A stretch of 5,298 nt of DNA, taken from the NCBI GenBank assembly GCA_023427285.1, contig JAEZBH010000213.1, forward strand, positions 1 to 5,298, written 5' to 3'. The notes beneath the pieces are model-generated. The model was not told the DNA's origin, did not search any database, and worked only from the letters and a program-made list of their open reading frames with translations. The first letter of the stretch is position 1. Every line of letters begins with the position of its first letter. This DNA comes from Pseudomonadota bacterium (lineage in GTDB: Bacteria; Pseudomonadota; Alphaproteobacteria; Sphingomonadales; Sphingomonadaceae). The translations under genes and the position numbers were made by a program. This document shows, in pieces, positions 1 to 5,298 of the stretch.

Positions 1-379
1 GGGCAGGGCGCAGACGGCGCAGAACCGCCTTGATGCGGGCGATCAACTCGCGCGGCGAGAACGGCTTGGTGATGTAATCATCCGCGCCGGTTTCCAGTCC
101 GCGGATGCGGTCGCTTTCCTCCGACCGGGCCGTCAGCATGATGATCGGCAGGTTTGCCGTTTCAGGCTGGCGGCGCAGGCGGCGGCAGATCTCGATACCG
201 GAGAGGTACGGGATCATCCAGTCGAGAATGGCGATGTCGGGGTTCTGCTCCTGCGCCAAGGCCATGGCTTCCTCGCCATCGGCGGCATGCAGAACCTCAA
301 AGCCCTCCTGCTCCAGATTATAGGTCAGCAGCTCGGTGAGGCTGGCGTCATCTTCGGCCAGGAGGACTTTGGGCTTCAT
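1..379 (-). CDS. phoB: PhoB, phosphate regulon response regulator (N-terminal receiver domain, 3' end beyond window)
   Basis: PhoB is the cytoplasmic transcription factor of the phosphate-starvation two-component system. PhoR phosphorylates it and it then activates pst and other Pho genes. The 126 visible residues start MKPKVLLAEDDASL and form a complete CheY-like receiver domain. It has the acidic pair E9/D10, phosphoacceptor D53 in ILDWMIP, the switch threonine T83 in MLTAR, and the conserved K105 in ITKPFSPRELIARI. These positions match E. coli PhoB numbering. The C-terminal OmpR-type winged-helix DNA-binding domain should follow but is cut off by the left edge. The ATG is two bases after the phoU stop, so translation is probably coupled; a weak AAGGCGG lies about 10 bases upstream inside phoU. 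The operon position next to phoU, and the DWM-P motif typical of PhoB, separate it from other OmpR-family regulators. The receiver identity is certain; the PhoB assignment is very likely. Confidence 0.95.
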   Translation of the reverse strand, partial: MKPKVLLAEDDASLTELLTYNLEQEGFEVLHAADGEEAMALAQEQNPDIAILDWMIPYLSGIEICRRLRRQPETANLPIIMLTARSEESDRIRGLETGADDYITKPFSPRELIARIKAVLRRLRPA

Positions 380-381
380 GG

Positions 382-1098
382 TTATTGTGCCGCCTTGTCG
401 ACAGTGGCGTAGGCGGTTTCATCGCTCTTCGGGCGATCGGTTTCCATGTAGGTGCCGGTCACGTTGAAGTAGATGATCTCGGCGATGTTGGTGGCGTGGT
501 CGCCAATGCGCTCAAGGTTCTTGGCGATGAACATCACGTGGGTGGACGGCGTGATCTTCTGCGGGTTCTCCATCATGTAGGTGAGGAGAGAGCGGAAGAG
601 CGCGTTGTAGAAGTCATCGACGTTCTTGTCGCGCTCCCACACTGCGCGGGCCTTGTCGGCATCGCGCGAGCCGTAGGCGTCCAGAACGTCCTTGAGCATG
701 TGCGTGACGGTGCGGCCCATCTCGGGGATGATGACCATCGGCTGCACCGGATCGGTCTGCGAGAGGACGGTTGCGCGCTTGGCGATGTTCTTGGCGTAGT
801 CTGCGATGCGCTCCAGAAGCGCCGCGATCTTCAGGGCCGAGATCACCTCGCGCAGATCGTCCGCCAGAGGCTGGCGGCGCGCAATGGTCTGGACGGCGTG
901 GCGCTCGGCCTCGACTTCCAGATCATCGATCGCACGGTCGCGGGCAACGATGGCGCGCGCCATTTCCGGATCGCGGCTGTTGAGCGCCTCGATGGCCCCC
1001 ATGATCTGGGCTTCGGCCAGACCGCCCATCTGCGAGATGTAGGACCGGAGCTGACGCAGGTCCTCGTCGAATGACTTGACGGTGTGCATGCTTCCCAT
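382..1098 (-). CDS. phoU: PhoU, phosphate signalling and transport regulator
   Basis: PhoU is a peripheral cytoplasmic protein that links the Pst transporter to the PhoR kinase and keeps the Pho regulon off when phosphate is plentiful. The 238-residue product matches the usual family length (about 230-240). It shows two three-helix PhoU repeats, each with the metal-binding E/DxxxD-type signature: LLERIADYAKNIAKR (about residues 94-108) and LERIGDHATNIAE (about 195-207). Early residues HTVKSFDEDLRQLRSYI are typical of alphaproteobacterial PhoU. The start is set at the ATG ending at 1098 because AAGGAG lies 9 bases upstream. A second ATG three codons in (1089) is possible but is 18 bases from that site. 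The frame stays open for about 107 codons further upstream into pstB, but that stretch has no PhoU similarity. The gene begins 32 bases after the pstB stop and ends 2 bases before phoB. The acidic C-terminal tail after about residue 215 looks disordered. Confidence 0.96.
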   Translation of the reverse strand: MGSMHTVKSFDEDLRQLRSYISQMGGLAEAQIMGAIEALNSRDPEMARAIVARDRAIDDLEVEAERHAVQTIARRQPLADDLREVISALKIAALLERIADYAKNIAKRATVLSQTDPVQPMVIIPEMGRTVTHMLKDVLDAYGSRDADKARAVWERDKNVDDFYNALFRSLLTYMMENPQKITPSTHVMFIAKNLERIGDHATNIAEIIYFNVTGTYMETDRPKSDETAYATVDKAAQ

Positions 1099-1107
1099 GA
1101 CGCCCTT

Positions 1108-1113
1108 CTCCTT
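1108..1113 (-). promoter_or_regulatory. Ribosome binding site of phoU
   Basis: AAGGAG on the minus strand lies 9 bases before the ATG ending at 1098, inside the 32-base pstB-phoU gap. It decides the phoU start against the much longer upstream open frame and against the second ATG at 1089. Confidence 0.75.
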
Positions 1114-1130
1114 ATCCCTGTTATGACAGC

Positions 1131-1931
1131 TCAGCCGTAGCGGCCGGTGATGTAGTCTTTGGTCTTGTCCTTCTTCGGATTGGTGAAAATCTCCGAGGTT
1201 GGACCGTATTCCACCAGATCGCCAAGGTGGAAGAAAGCCGTCTTCTGGCTGACGCGGGCAGCCTGCTGCATGTTGTGCGTCACGATCACGATCGCGTAGC
1301 GCCCGCGCAGGTCCTCGATCAGCTCTTCGATCTTGGCCGTGGCGATGGGGTCGAGCGCCGAGCAGGGCTCGTCCATCAGAATGCCCTCCGGATTCACCGC
1401 GATGGCGCGGGCGATGCACAGGCGCTGCTGCGGGCCGCCGGAGAGAGCGGTTCCGCTATCGTTCAGGCGGTCCTTCACCTCTTCCCAGAGGCCGGCCTTG
1501 CGCAGGCTGGTGGCGACGATCTCGTCCATGTCCGCCTTGGACTGGGCAAGGCCGTGGATGCGCGGGCCGTAGGCGATGTTCTCGTAGATCGACTTGGGGA
1601 ACGGGTTCGGCTTCTGGAACACCATGCCGACCCGGGCGCGCAGCTGCACCACGTCCATCCGGCGATCGTAGATGTTCTCGCCGTCCAGCAGGATTTCCCC
1701 GGTCACGCGGGCACCGGCCACGGTGTCGTTCATGCGGTTGAGGCACCGCAGGAAGGTGGACTTGCCGCAGCCCGACGGGCCGATGAAGGCGGTGACTTCA
1801 TCGTCGCGCACATCGATGGAGACGCCCTTCAGGGCGTGCTTCTCACCGTAGTACACGTTGACGTCGCGGGCCGTCATCTTGATGGCGCTGTTGCTGGTTG
1901 TCGTCATTGTCATCTCGTTGGTTGCATACAT
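1131..1931 (-). CDS. pstB: PstB, phosphate ABC transporter ATP-binding protein
   Basis: PstB is the cytoplasmic ATPase that powers phosphate import through PstC/PstA. The product has 266 residues. Visible motifs in order are Walker [10 protein letters not shown] (51-59), Q-loop VFQKPNPFP around Q106, the ABC signature region [14 protein letters not shown] (163-176), Walker B ILMDEP with D187/E188, D-loop SALD (191-194) and switch H219 in [24 protein letters not shown] and [16 protein letters not shown] are PstB hallmarks. The C-terminus KDYITGRYG is also typical. One oddity: signature position 167 is Pro (codon CCG) where PstB proteins normally have Gln (CAG), a single-base difference. The start ending at 1931 is chosen because AGGGGG lies 8 bases upstream. 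In-frame ATGs at 1913 and 1907 lack a good site; the first 18 or so residues are Thr/Met/Asn-rich and precede the conserved domain. The gene starts 30 bases after the pstA stop. Confidence 0.97.
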   Translation of the reverse strand: MYATNEMTMTTTSNSAIKMTARDVNVYYGEKHALKGVSIDVRDDEVTAFIGPSGCGKSTFLRCLNRMNDTVAGARVTGEILLDGENIYDRRMDVVQLRARVGMVFQKPNPFPKSIYENIAYGPRIHGLAQSKADMDEIVATSLRKAGLWEEVKDRLNDSGTALSGGPQQRLCIARAIAVNPEGILMDEPCSALDPIATAKIEELIEDLRGRYAIVIVTHNMQQAARVSQKTAFFHLGDLVEYGPTSEIFTNPKKDKTKDYITGRYG

Positions 1932-1939
1932 GGCGCTTG

Positions 1940-1945
1940 CCCCCT
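1940..1945 (-). promoter_or_regulatory. Ribosome binding site of pstB
   Basis: AGGGGG on the minus strand sits 8 bases before the ATG ending at 1931, in the 30-base pstA-pstB gap. It favours the first of three closely spaced in-frame ATG codons. Confidence 0.65.
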
Positions 1946-1961
1946 GGGTTTCCCGTTGGTC

Positions 1962-3269
1962 CTACCAGCGACGCTCGAACTTCTGGCGCAGGTAGATCGC
2001 CAGGCCGTTCATCAGCATCAGGAAGACCAGCAACACCAGAATGGCGGCGGAGGTCTTTTCAACAAAGCCGCGCTCAATGCTGTCGGACCACAGGAACACC
2101 TGCACCGGCAGCACGGTTGCGGGATCGTCGAGCGAGTGCGGCACGTCCACGATAAAGGCGCGCATGCCGATCATCAGCAGCGGCGCGGTTTCGCCCAGCG
2201 CGCGCGCCATGCCGATGATGGTGCCGGTCAGAATGCCCGGCATGGCCAGCGGCACGACATGGTGGAACACCACCTGAAGCGGCGAGGCGCCGATGCCGCG
2301 GGCGGCATCGCGGATGGAGGGCGGCACGGCGCGCACGGCGACGCGGCTGGCGATCACGATGGTCGGCAGGGTCATCAGCGCCAGCGTCAGACCGCCGACG
2401 ATGGGCGCGGAACGCGGCATGCCGAACGTGCCGAGGAACACCGCCAGACCCAGAAGGCCGTAGATGATCGACGGCACGGCGGCGAGGTTGTTGATGTTGA
2501 CCTCGATGAAGTCAGTGAGGCGGTTCTTCGGCGCGAACTCTTCCAGATAGACGGCGGTCAGGACGCCGACCGGGAAGGAGATGATGAGCGTGACGAACAG
2601 GGTCAGCAGCGAGCCGACGGTTGCGCCGCCGACCGAGGCCAGCTCGGGATCGCGGCTGTCAGCGCCGGTGAAGAAGCGGGTGTTGAAGGCGGTGCGCACG
2701 TCGCCCTCGGCCTTCAGCTTGTCGAAGTAGCCCAGCATCTGGTCGGAGATGCGGCGTTCGGCCTCGGGCGCATCGCGGCGGATGTTGCCCTTGTTCAGCA
2801 TGTCGAAGTCGGACGAGGCCGGAACCCAGACCGGCACGGTCTGGCCGAACTGGTTGGGGTGGGCGAGCAGGTGATCGCGCAGGATCGAACCGCTGGCCTG
2901 GCTGACCAGACGCTCGGCGCGCATGATGTCTTCCGGGTTGGTCAGACCCAGCTGCGCGGCCAGCGCATCGCCCGCCAGCAGGCCGTAATCGGCGTTGCGC
3001 AGCAGCTCCGTGCCTTCAGGGCCTTCCACCTCGGCGGCGGTGAGGCCAAGGGCCTCTTCGGTATAGGCGATGTCCAGCCGGATCTCGGTCGCCTTGAAGC
3101 CGGGCAGGCCGTTGTGGATCATGGTGTAGAGCAGGAAGGTCAGGAAAGCGCCAGCGAACGTCAGGGCGACAAGGCCCATGGTGCGGAACATCTTCTCCGA
3201 ACGGTAACGCCTGCGAATGCGCGCCACCATTTCCGGCGAATTCCAATCGGTTGGCTTCTGAGCGGTCAT
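1962..3269 (-). CDS. pstA: PstA, phosphate ABC transporter permease, long alphaproteobacterial form
   Basis: PstA pairs with PstC to form the inner-membrane phosphate channel. The product has 435 residues, against about 296 for E. coli PstA. After a basic cytoplasmic start (ARIRRRYRSEK) comes a membrane helix at about 31-52, then a soluble segment at about 53-214. That segment matches the kind of N-terminal region known from alphaproteobacterial PstA (I recall it as DUF3333). The permease domain follows, with helices near 215-240, 262-282, 288-312, 341-370 and 405-427. The hallmark VPSIIYGLLGL is at about 265-275. The cytoplasmic EAA-type loop that docks on PstB is about 319-340 (IRDAARGIGASP onward), followed by GMARALGETAPLL. 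The start ending at 3269 has GGAGGGG just upstream and begins MTAQKPTDWNSPEMV. An in-frame ATG ending at 3308 would add 13 residues and overlap the end of pstC, but has only a weak GGGAAG three bases away. Confidence 0.95.
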   Translation of the reverse strand: MTAQKPTDWNSPEMVARIRRRYRSEKMFRTMGLVALTFAGAFLTFLLYTMIHNGLPGFKATEIRLDIAYTEEALGLTAAEVEGPEGTELLRNADYGLLAGDALAAQLGLTNPEDIMRAERLVSQASGSILRDHLLAHPNQFGQTVPVWVPASSDFDMLNKGNIRRDAPEAERRISDQMLGYFDKLKAEGDVRTAFNTRFFTGADSRDPELASVGGATVGSLLTLFVTLIISFPVGVLTAVYLEEFAPKNRLTDFIEVNINNLAAVPSIIYGLLGLAVFLGTFGMPRSAPIVGGLTLALMTLPTIVIASRVAVRAVPPSIRDAARGIGASPLQVVFHHVVPLAMPGILTGTIIGMARALGETAPLLMIGMRAFIVDVPHSLDDPATVLPVQVFLWSDSIERGFVEKTSAAILVLLVFLMLMNGLAIYLRQKFERRW

Positions 3270-3272
3270 GGT

Positions 3273-3279
3273 CCCCTCC
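3273..3279 (-). promoter_or_regulatory. Ribosome binding site of pstA
   Basis: GGAGGGG on the minus strand precedes the ATG ending at 3269; the GGAGG core is 5 bases from the start codon. It is the strongest Shine-Dalgarno match in the window and favours this start over the upstream in-frame ATG ending at 3308. Confidence 0.75.
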
Positions 3280-3300
3280 GAACGTTCGGGCGTGGTGGCG

Positions 3301-4680
3301 TTATTCATATGCTTCCCGATACTTCTTCACGACCCGGAGGGCGTAGACGTTGAGGATCAGCGTGACGATGAAGAGCACGAGGCCGAGCGCGAAGGCCGAC
3401 AGGGTCTTGGCGGAGTCGAACTCCTGGTCGCCGGTCAGCAGCGCCACGATCTGCGCGGTCACGGTGGTTACCGATTCAAACGGATTGGCGGTGAGGTTGG
3501 CGGCAAGGCCTGCTGCCATCACCACGATCATGGTCTCGCCGATGGCGCGGGAGACCGCTAGCAGGAAGCCGCCGACGATGCCCGGCAGAGCTGCGGGAAT
3601 GAGCACCTTGCGGATGGTCTCGGACGGGGTGGCCCCCAGCGCCAGAGAGCCGTCCTTCATCGCGCCCGGCACGGCGGTGATGGCATCGTCGGACAGGGAC
3701 GACATGAACGGAATGATCATGACGCCCATGACCAGCCCGGCCGCCAGCGCGCTCTCCGAAGACGGATCGTTGAGGCCGATGTTGTGGCCGAACTGGCGGA
3801 TCAGCGGCGCGACGGTCAGCGCGGCGAAGTAGCCGTAAACGACGGTCGGCACGCCAGCCAGGATTTCCAGAATCGGCTTCATCCATTTGCGGAAGCGAGG
3901 GGATGCGTACTGGGTGAGGTAGATTGCCGACAGCAGGCCGATGGGAACGGCCACAACCATGGCGATGATGGTGATGAAGATGGTGCCCCAGAACAGCGGC
4001 ACCGCACCGAACGCGCCGGACGAGCCGACCTGATCGGCGCGAATGGCCTGCTGCGGGCTCCAGTGAGTGCCGAACAGGAACTCAAGCGGCGACACCTGCT
4101 CGAAGAAGCGCAGGCTCTCGAACAGGAGCGAGAATACGATGCCCATCGTCGTCATGATGGCAACGATGGAGGCAAAGATGAGCAGGCCCATCATGAAGCG
4201 CTCAACCGTAGTGCGAGCGCGGAAAGTCGGCTTCACGCGGGAGAAGGCATAGAAGAAGCCGAGCAGCGCCAGAGCGGCGGAGAGGGCCGCGACAATCCAG
4301 TTGCCGCGCGTGCTCATTTCCTTGTAGAGCGCCGCGGCCTGATCGGCGCCGGGGCTGAACGAGTATTCCGAGCTGCCGTCGGCCAGGCTCTTCACCTCGC
4401 TCAGGAACATCTCGCGGGCAACGCCGGTCTCGGGCTGCATCGCTGCGGGCAGGCTGTTGATGACGGCCGGCTCGATGTAGCTGGGGCCGAAGATGTTCCA
4501 GGCCGCCACAAGCAGGGCGGCGGGCAGGAAGACCCAGATGAAGCTGTACCAGCCGTGGTAGTTCGGCCGGGAGTGAACCGTGCGGTGGTCTGCCTGAAAA
4601 TGCGCGGCTCGACCGCGAGAGACAAGAAATCCGATCGTCGCCAGGCCTAGAAGGAGAAGCACGAGCGCAGATGAGGGCAT
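3301..4680 (-). CDS. pstC: PstC, phosphate ABC transporter permease, long alphaproteobacterial form
   Basis: PstC is the partner of PstA in the membrane channel of the phosphate importer. The product has 459 residues, against about 319 in E. coli PstC; the excess is N-terminal. Hydrophobic helices at about 2-20, 46-64 and 128-146 bracket a soluble stretch (about 66-127). This resembles the N-terminal domain known in long PstC proteins (I recall PstC_N, formerly a DUF). The permease core follows, with helices near 160-188, 226-257, 266-295, 311-328, 362-392 and 427-447. ILEILAGVPTVVYGYFA (270-286) and the EAA-type PstB-docking loop (about 341-366, KDGSLALGATPSETIRKVLIP) are family hallmarks, as is SRAIGETMIV. 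The ATG ending at 4680 is chosen because GGTGG lies 5 bases upstream; a GTG three codons earlier (4689) is a possible alternative without a clear site. It follows pstS after a 66-base gap that contains a hairpin. The C-terminus ends in VKKYREAYE. Confidence 0.95.
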   Translation of the reverse strand: MPSSALVLLLLGLATIGFLVSRGRAAHFQADHRTVHSRPNYHGWYSFIWVFLPAALLVAAWNIFGPSYIEPAVINSLPAAMQPETGVAREMFLSEVKSLADGSSEYSFSPGADQAAALYKEMSTRGNWIVAALSAALALLGFFYAFSRVKPTFRARTTVERFMMGLLIFASIVAIMTTMGIVFSLLFESLRFFEQVSPLEFLFGTHWSPQQAIRADQVGSSGAFGAVPLFWGTIFITIIAMVVAVPIGLLSAIYLTQYASPRFRKWMKPILEILAGVPTVVYGYFAALTVAPLIRQFGHNIGLNDPSSESALAAGLVMGVMIIPFMSSLSDDAITAVPGAMKDGSLALGATPSETIRKVLIPAALPGIVGGFLLAVSRAIGETMIVVMAAGLAANLTANPFESVTTVTAQIVALLTGDQEFDSAKTLSAFALGLVLFIVTLILNVYALRVVKKYREAYE

Positions 4681-4685
4681 ACAAA

Positions 4686-4690
4686 CCACC
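4686..4690 (-). promoter_or_regulatory. Weak ribosome binding site of pstC
   Basis: GGTGG on the minus strand lies 5 bases before the ATG ending at 4680. The match to the Shine-Dalgarno consensus is only moderate, which would fit lower translation of the permease than of the binding protein. It supports the ATG over the GTG ending at 4689, which overlaps this site. Confidence 0.4.
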
Positions 4691-4709
4691 AGTTCAGCAT
4701 AAGGACAAA

Positions 4710-4732
4710 GGGAGCGATCGATGATCGCTCCC
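4710..4732 (-). terminator. Inverted repeat between pstS and pstC, probable attenuator or mRNA-stabilising hairpin
   Basis: On the minus strand, a perfect 10-base arm GGGAGCGATC and its complement GATCGCTCCC flank a 3-base loop ATC. Allowing G-U pairs, the stem can extend by about three pairs on each side. It lies 14 bases after the pstS stop codon and is followed by TTTGTCCTT, a poor T-tract. This is a partial rather than full intrinsic terminator. By analogy with other binding-protein/permease operons, it could protect the 3' end of pstS mRNA and cut read-through, so that PstS is made in excess over the membrane components. The hairpin is seen directly; its role is inferred. Confidence 0.65.
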
Positions 4733-4746
4733 CCTGCGGGTGTATT

Positions 4747-5298
4747 TTACTTCACGCTTGCCGGGTCAAGTGGCTTGAGCGTTTTGGCGACCTGTGCGGC
4801 AGCCTTGCGATCCGCATCCGCGGAGGCGACGAGGCCGCGGCGGGCCAGATAGCCGCGCGGACCCCAGGTGCTTTCCTTGCTGTATTCAGCCAGGAATTCC
4901 TTGATTCCGGGGATCGGACCGGCGTGCTGCGCCTTCACGTAGATGTAAAGCGGGCGGGCAGCCGGATAGCGGGCGGACTGGATGTTGGCGTAGGTGGGCT
5001 CCACGCCGTCGATCTTGATGCCGCGCAGCTTGTCCTGGTTTTCTTCCAAAAAGCTGTAGCCGAAAGCGCCGATGGCCTTCGGGTTGGCCGCCAGCTTCTG
5101 CACGATCAGGTTGTCGTTTTCGCCGGCCTCGACGTAAGCGCCGTCCTCACGCAGCGTGGTGCAGAGGGCCTCGGCCTTCTTCTTGTCGGCCTTTTCCATC
5201 GCCTTCATCTGCGGGAAGGACTTGCAGCCCTCCAGCATGATGAGTTCGTTGAGGCTGTCGCGGGTGCCGGAGGTCGGCGGCGGGCCGATCAGCTCGAT
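4747..5298 (-). CDS. pstS: PstS, periplasmic phosphate-binding protein (C-terminal 183 residues, 5' end beyond window)
   Basis: PstS captures inorganic phosphate in the periplasm and delivers it to PstC/PstA. The frame is open to the right edge, so the start, signal peptide and first lobe are missing. The visible part opens with IELIGPPPTSGTRDSLNELI, whose SGTRD segment (fragment residues 10-14) is the phosphate-contacting loop conserved in PstS-type substrate-binding proteins. AGENDNLIVQKLAANPKAIGAFGYSFLEEN is also characteristic of the PstS_like group. Two cysteines (fragment residues 25 and 46) could form a periplasmic disulfide. The C-terminal part (about 135-183) is Lys/Ala-rich and ends PLDPASVK. 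The gene is the first visible in the operon; its promoter, and any Pho box, should lie beyond the right edge. An internal Met at 5238 is not the start, because strongly conserved PstS sequence continues upstream of it. Confidence 0.94.
   Translation of the reverse strand: MELIGPPPTSGTRDSLNELIMLEGCKSFPQMKAMEKADKKKAEALCTTLREDGAYVEAGENDNLIVQKLAANPKAIGAFGYSFLEENQDKLRGIKIDGVEPTYANIQSARYPAARPLYIYVKAQHAGPIPGIKEFLAEYSKESTWGPRGYLARRGLVASADADRKAAAQVAKTLKPLDPASVK

Noticed and set aside
105..339. Two short plus-strand frames opposite phoB
   Set aside because: They lie wholly within the receiver domain of phoB, which is intact and well conserved on the other strand.
385..1074. A 229-codon plus-strand frame opposite phoU
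   Set aside because: Mirror of the phoU coding sequence; its apparent Val/Gly/Asp-rich protein has no recognisable motif.
1896..1913. Repeated TTGTCGT/TTGTCAT on the plus strand near the pstB start, resembling tandem Pho-box halves
   Set aside because: The spacing is 9 bases, not the 11 of a Pho box. It faces the wrong way and is explained by the Met-Thr-rich N-terminal codons of PstB.
1227..3353. A 708-codon open frame on the plus strand across pstB and pstA
   Set aside because: It is antisense to two clearly conserved genes, and its product is rich in His, Gly, Asp, Arg and Ala with no recognisable domain, as expected for the mirror of GC-biased codons. No ribosome site or family similarity supports it.
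3784..4650. A 288-codon plus-strand frame opposite pstC
   Set aside because: Shadow of pstC with the same low-complexity composition; no domain and no independent context.
4647..4700. 17-codon reading frame overlapping the pstC start (minus strand, ATG ending at 4700), a possible leader peptide
   Set aside because: No ribosome binding site precedes it, its peptide shows no run of regulatory codons, and it overlaps pstC out of frame, so it is most simply chance.
1..5298. Mobile elements, CRISPR arrays, tRNA or rRNA genes, or a hidden novel system
   Set aside because: No tandem or dispersed repeats, transposase-like frames or RNA gene signatures were seen; almost every base is accounted for by the pst-pho operon.

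Overview
The window is GC-rich bacterial DNA. It carries one co-directional gene cluster, all on the minus strand: the high-affinity phosphate uptake and Pho-regulation operon. In transcription order (right to left) it reads pstS (3' part only), pstC, pstA, pstB, phoU, phoB (5' part only). The long forms of PstC and PstA, each with an extra N-terminal or extracytoplasmic region absent from the E. coli proteins, together with the PstS and PhoB sequence style, point to an alphaproteobacterium. A relative of Caulobacter or the hyphomonad/maricaulid group is plausible, but genus cannot be fixed from this sequence.

Layout: the C-terminal 183 residues of PstS (phosphate-binding protein) run in from the right edge. 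A 66-base gap follows, holding a strong inverted repeat that looks like an attenuator or mRNA-stabilising hairpin. Then come the permeases PstC and PstA, the ATPase PstB, the regulator PhoU and the first 126 residues of the response regulator PhoB. The gaps between pstC, pstA, pstB and phoU are about 30 bases each, most holding a ribosome binding site, and phoU and phoB are 2 bases apart. This is consistent with a single transcript starting beyond the right edge. No promoter of the operon, no phoR and no complete Pho box lie inside the window. No stretch over 300 bases lacks a gene.

How they work together: PstS captures phosphate in the periplasm, PstC and PstA form the membrane channel, and PstB drives transport with ATP. 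PhoU couples the transporter state to a PhoR-type histidine kinase (not in the window), which phosphorylates PhoB at Asp53. PhoB-P normally activates this same operon, giving a feedback loop.

I found no previously undescribed system. The points most worth a second look are a non-consensus ABC signature in PstB (LSGGP where LSGGQ is expected), the pstS-pstC hairpin, the large extracytoplasmic segment of PstA, and start-site problems for phoU, pstA and pstC. Very long open frames on the plus strand are antisense shadows of the pst genes.
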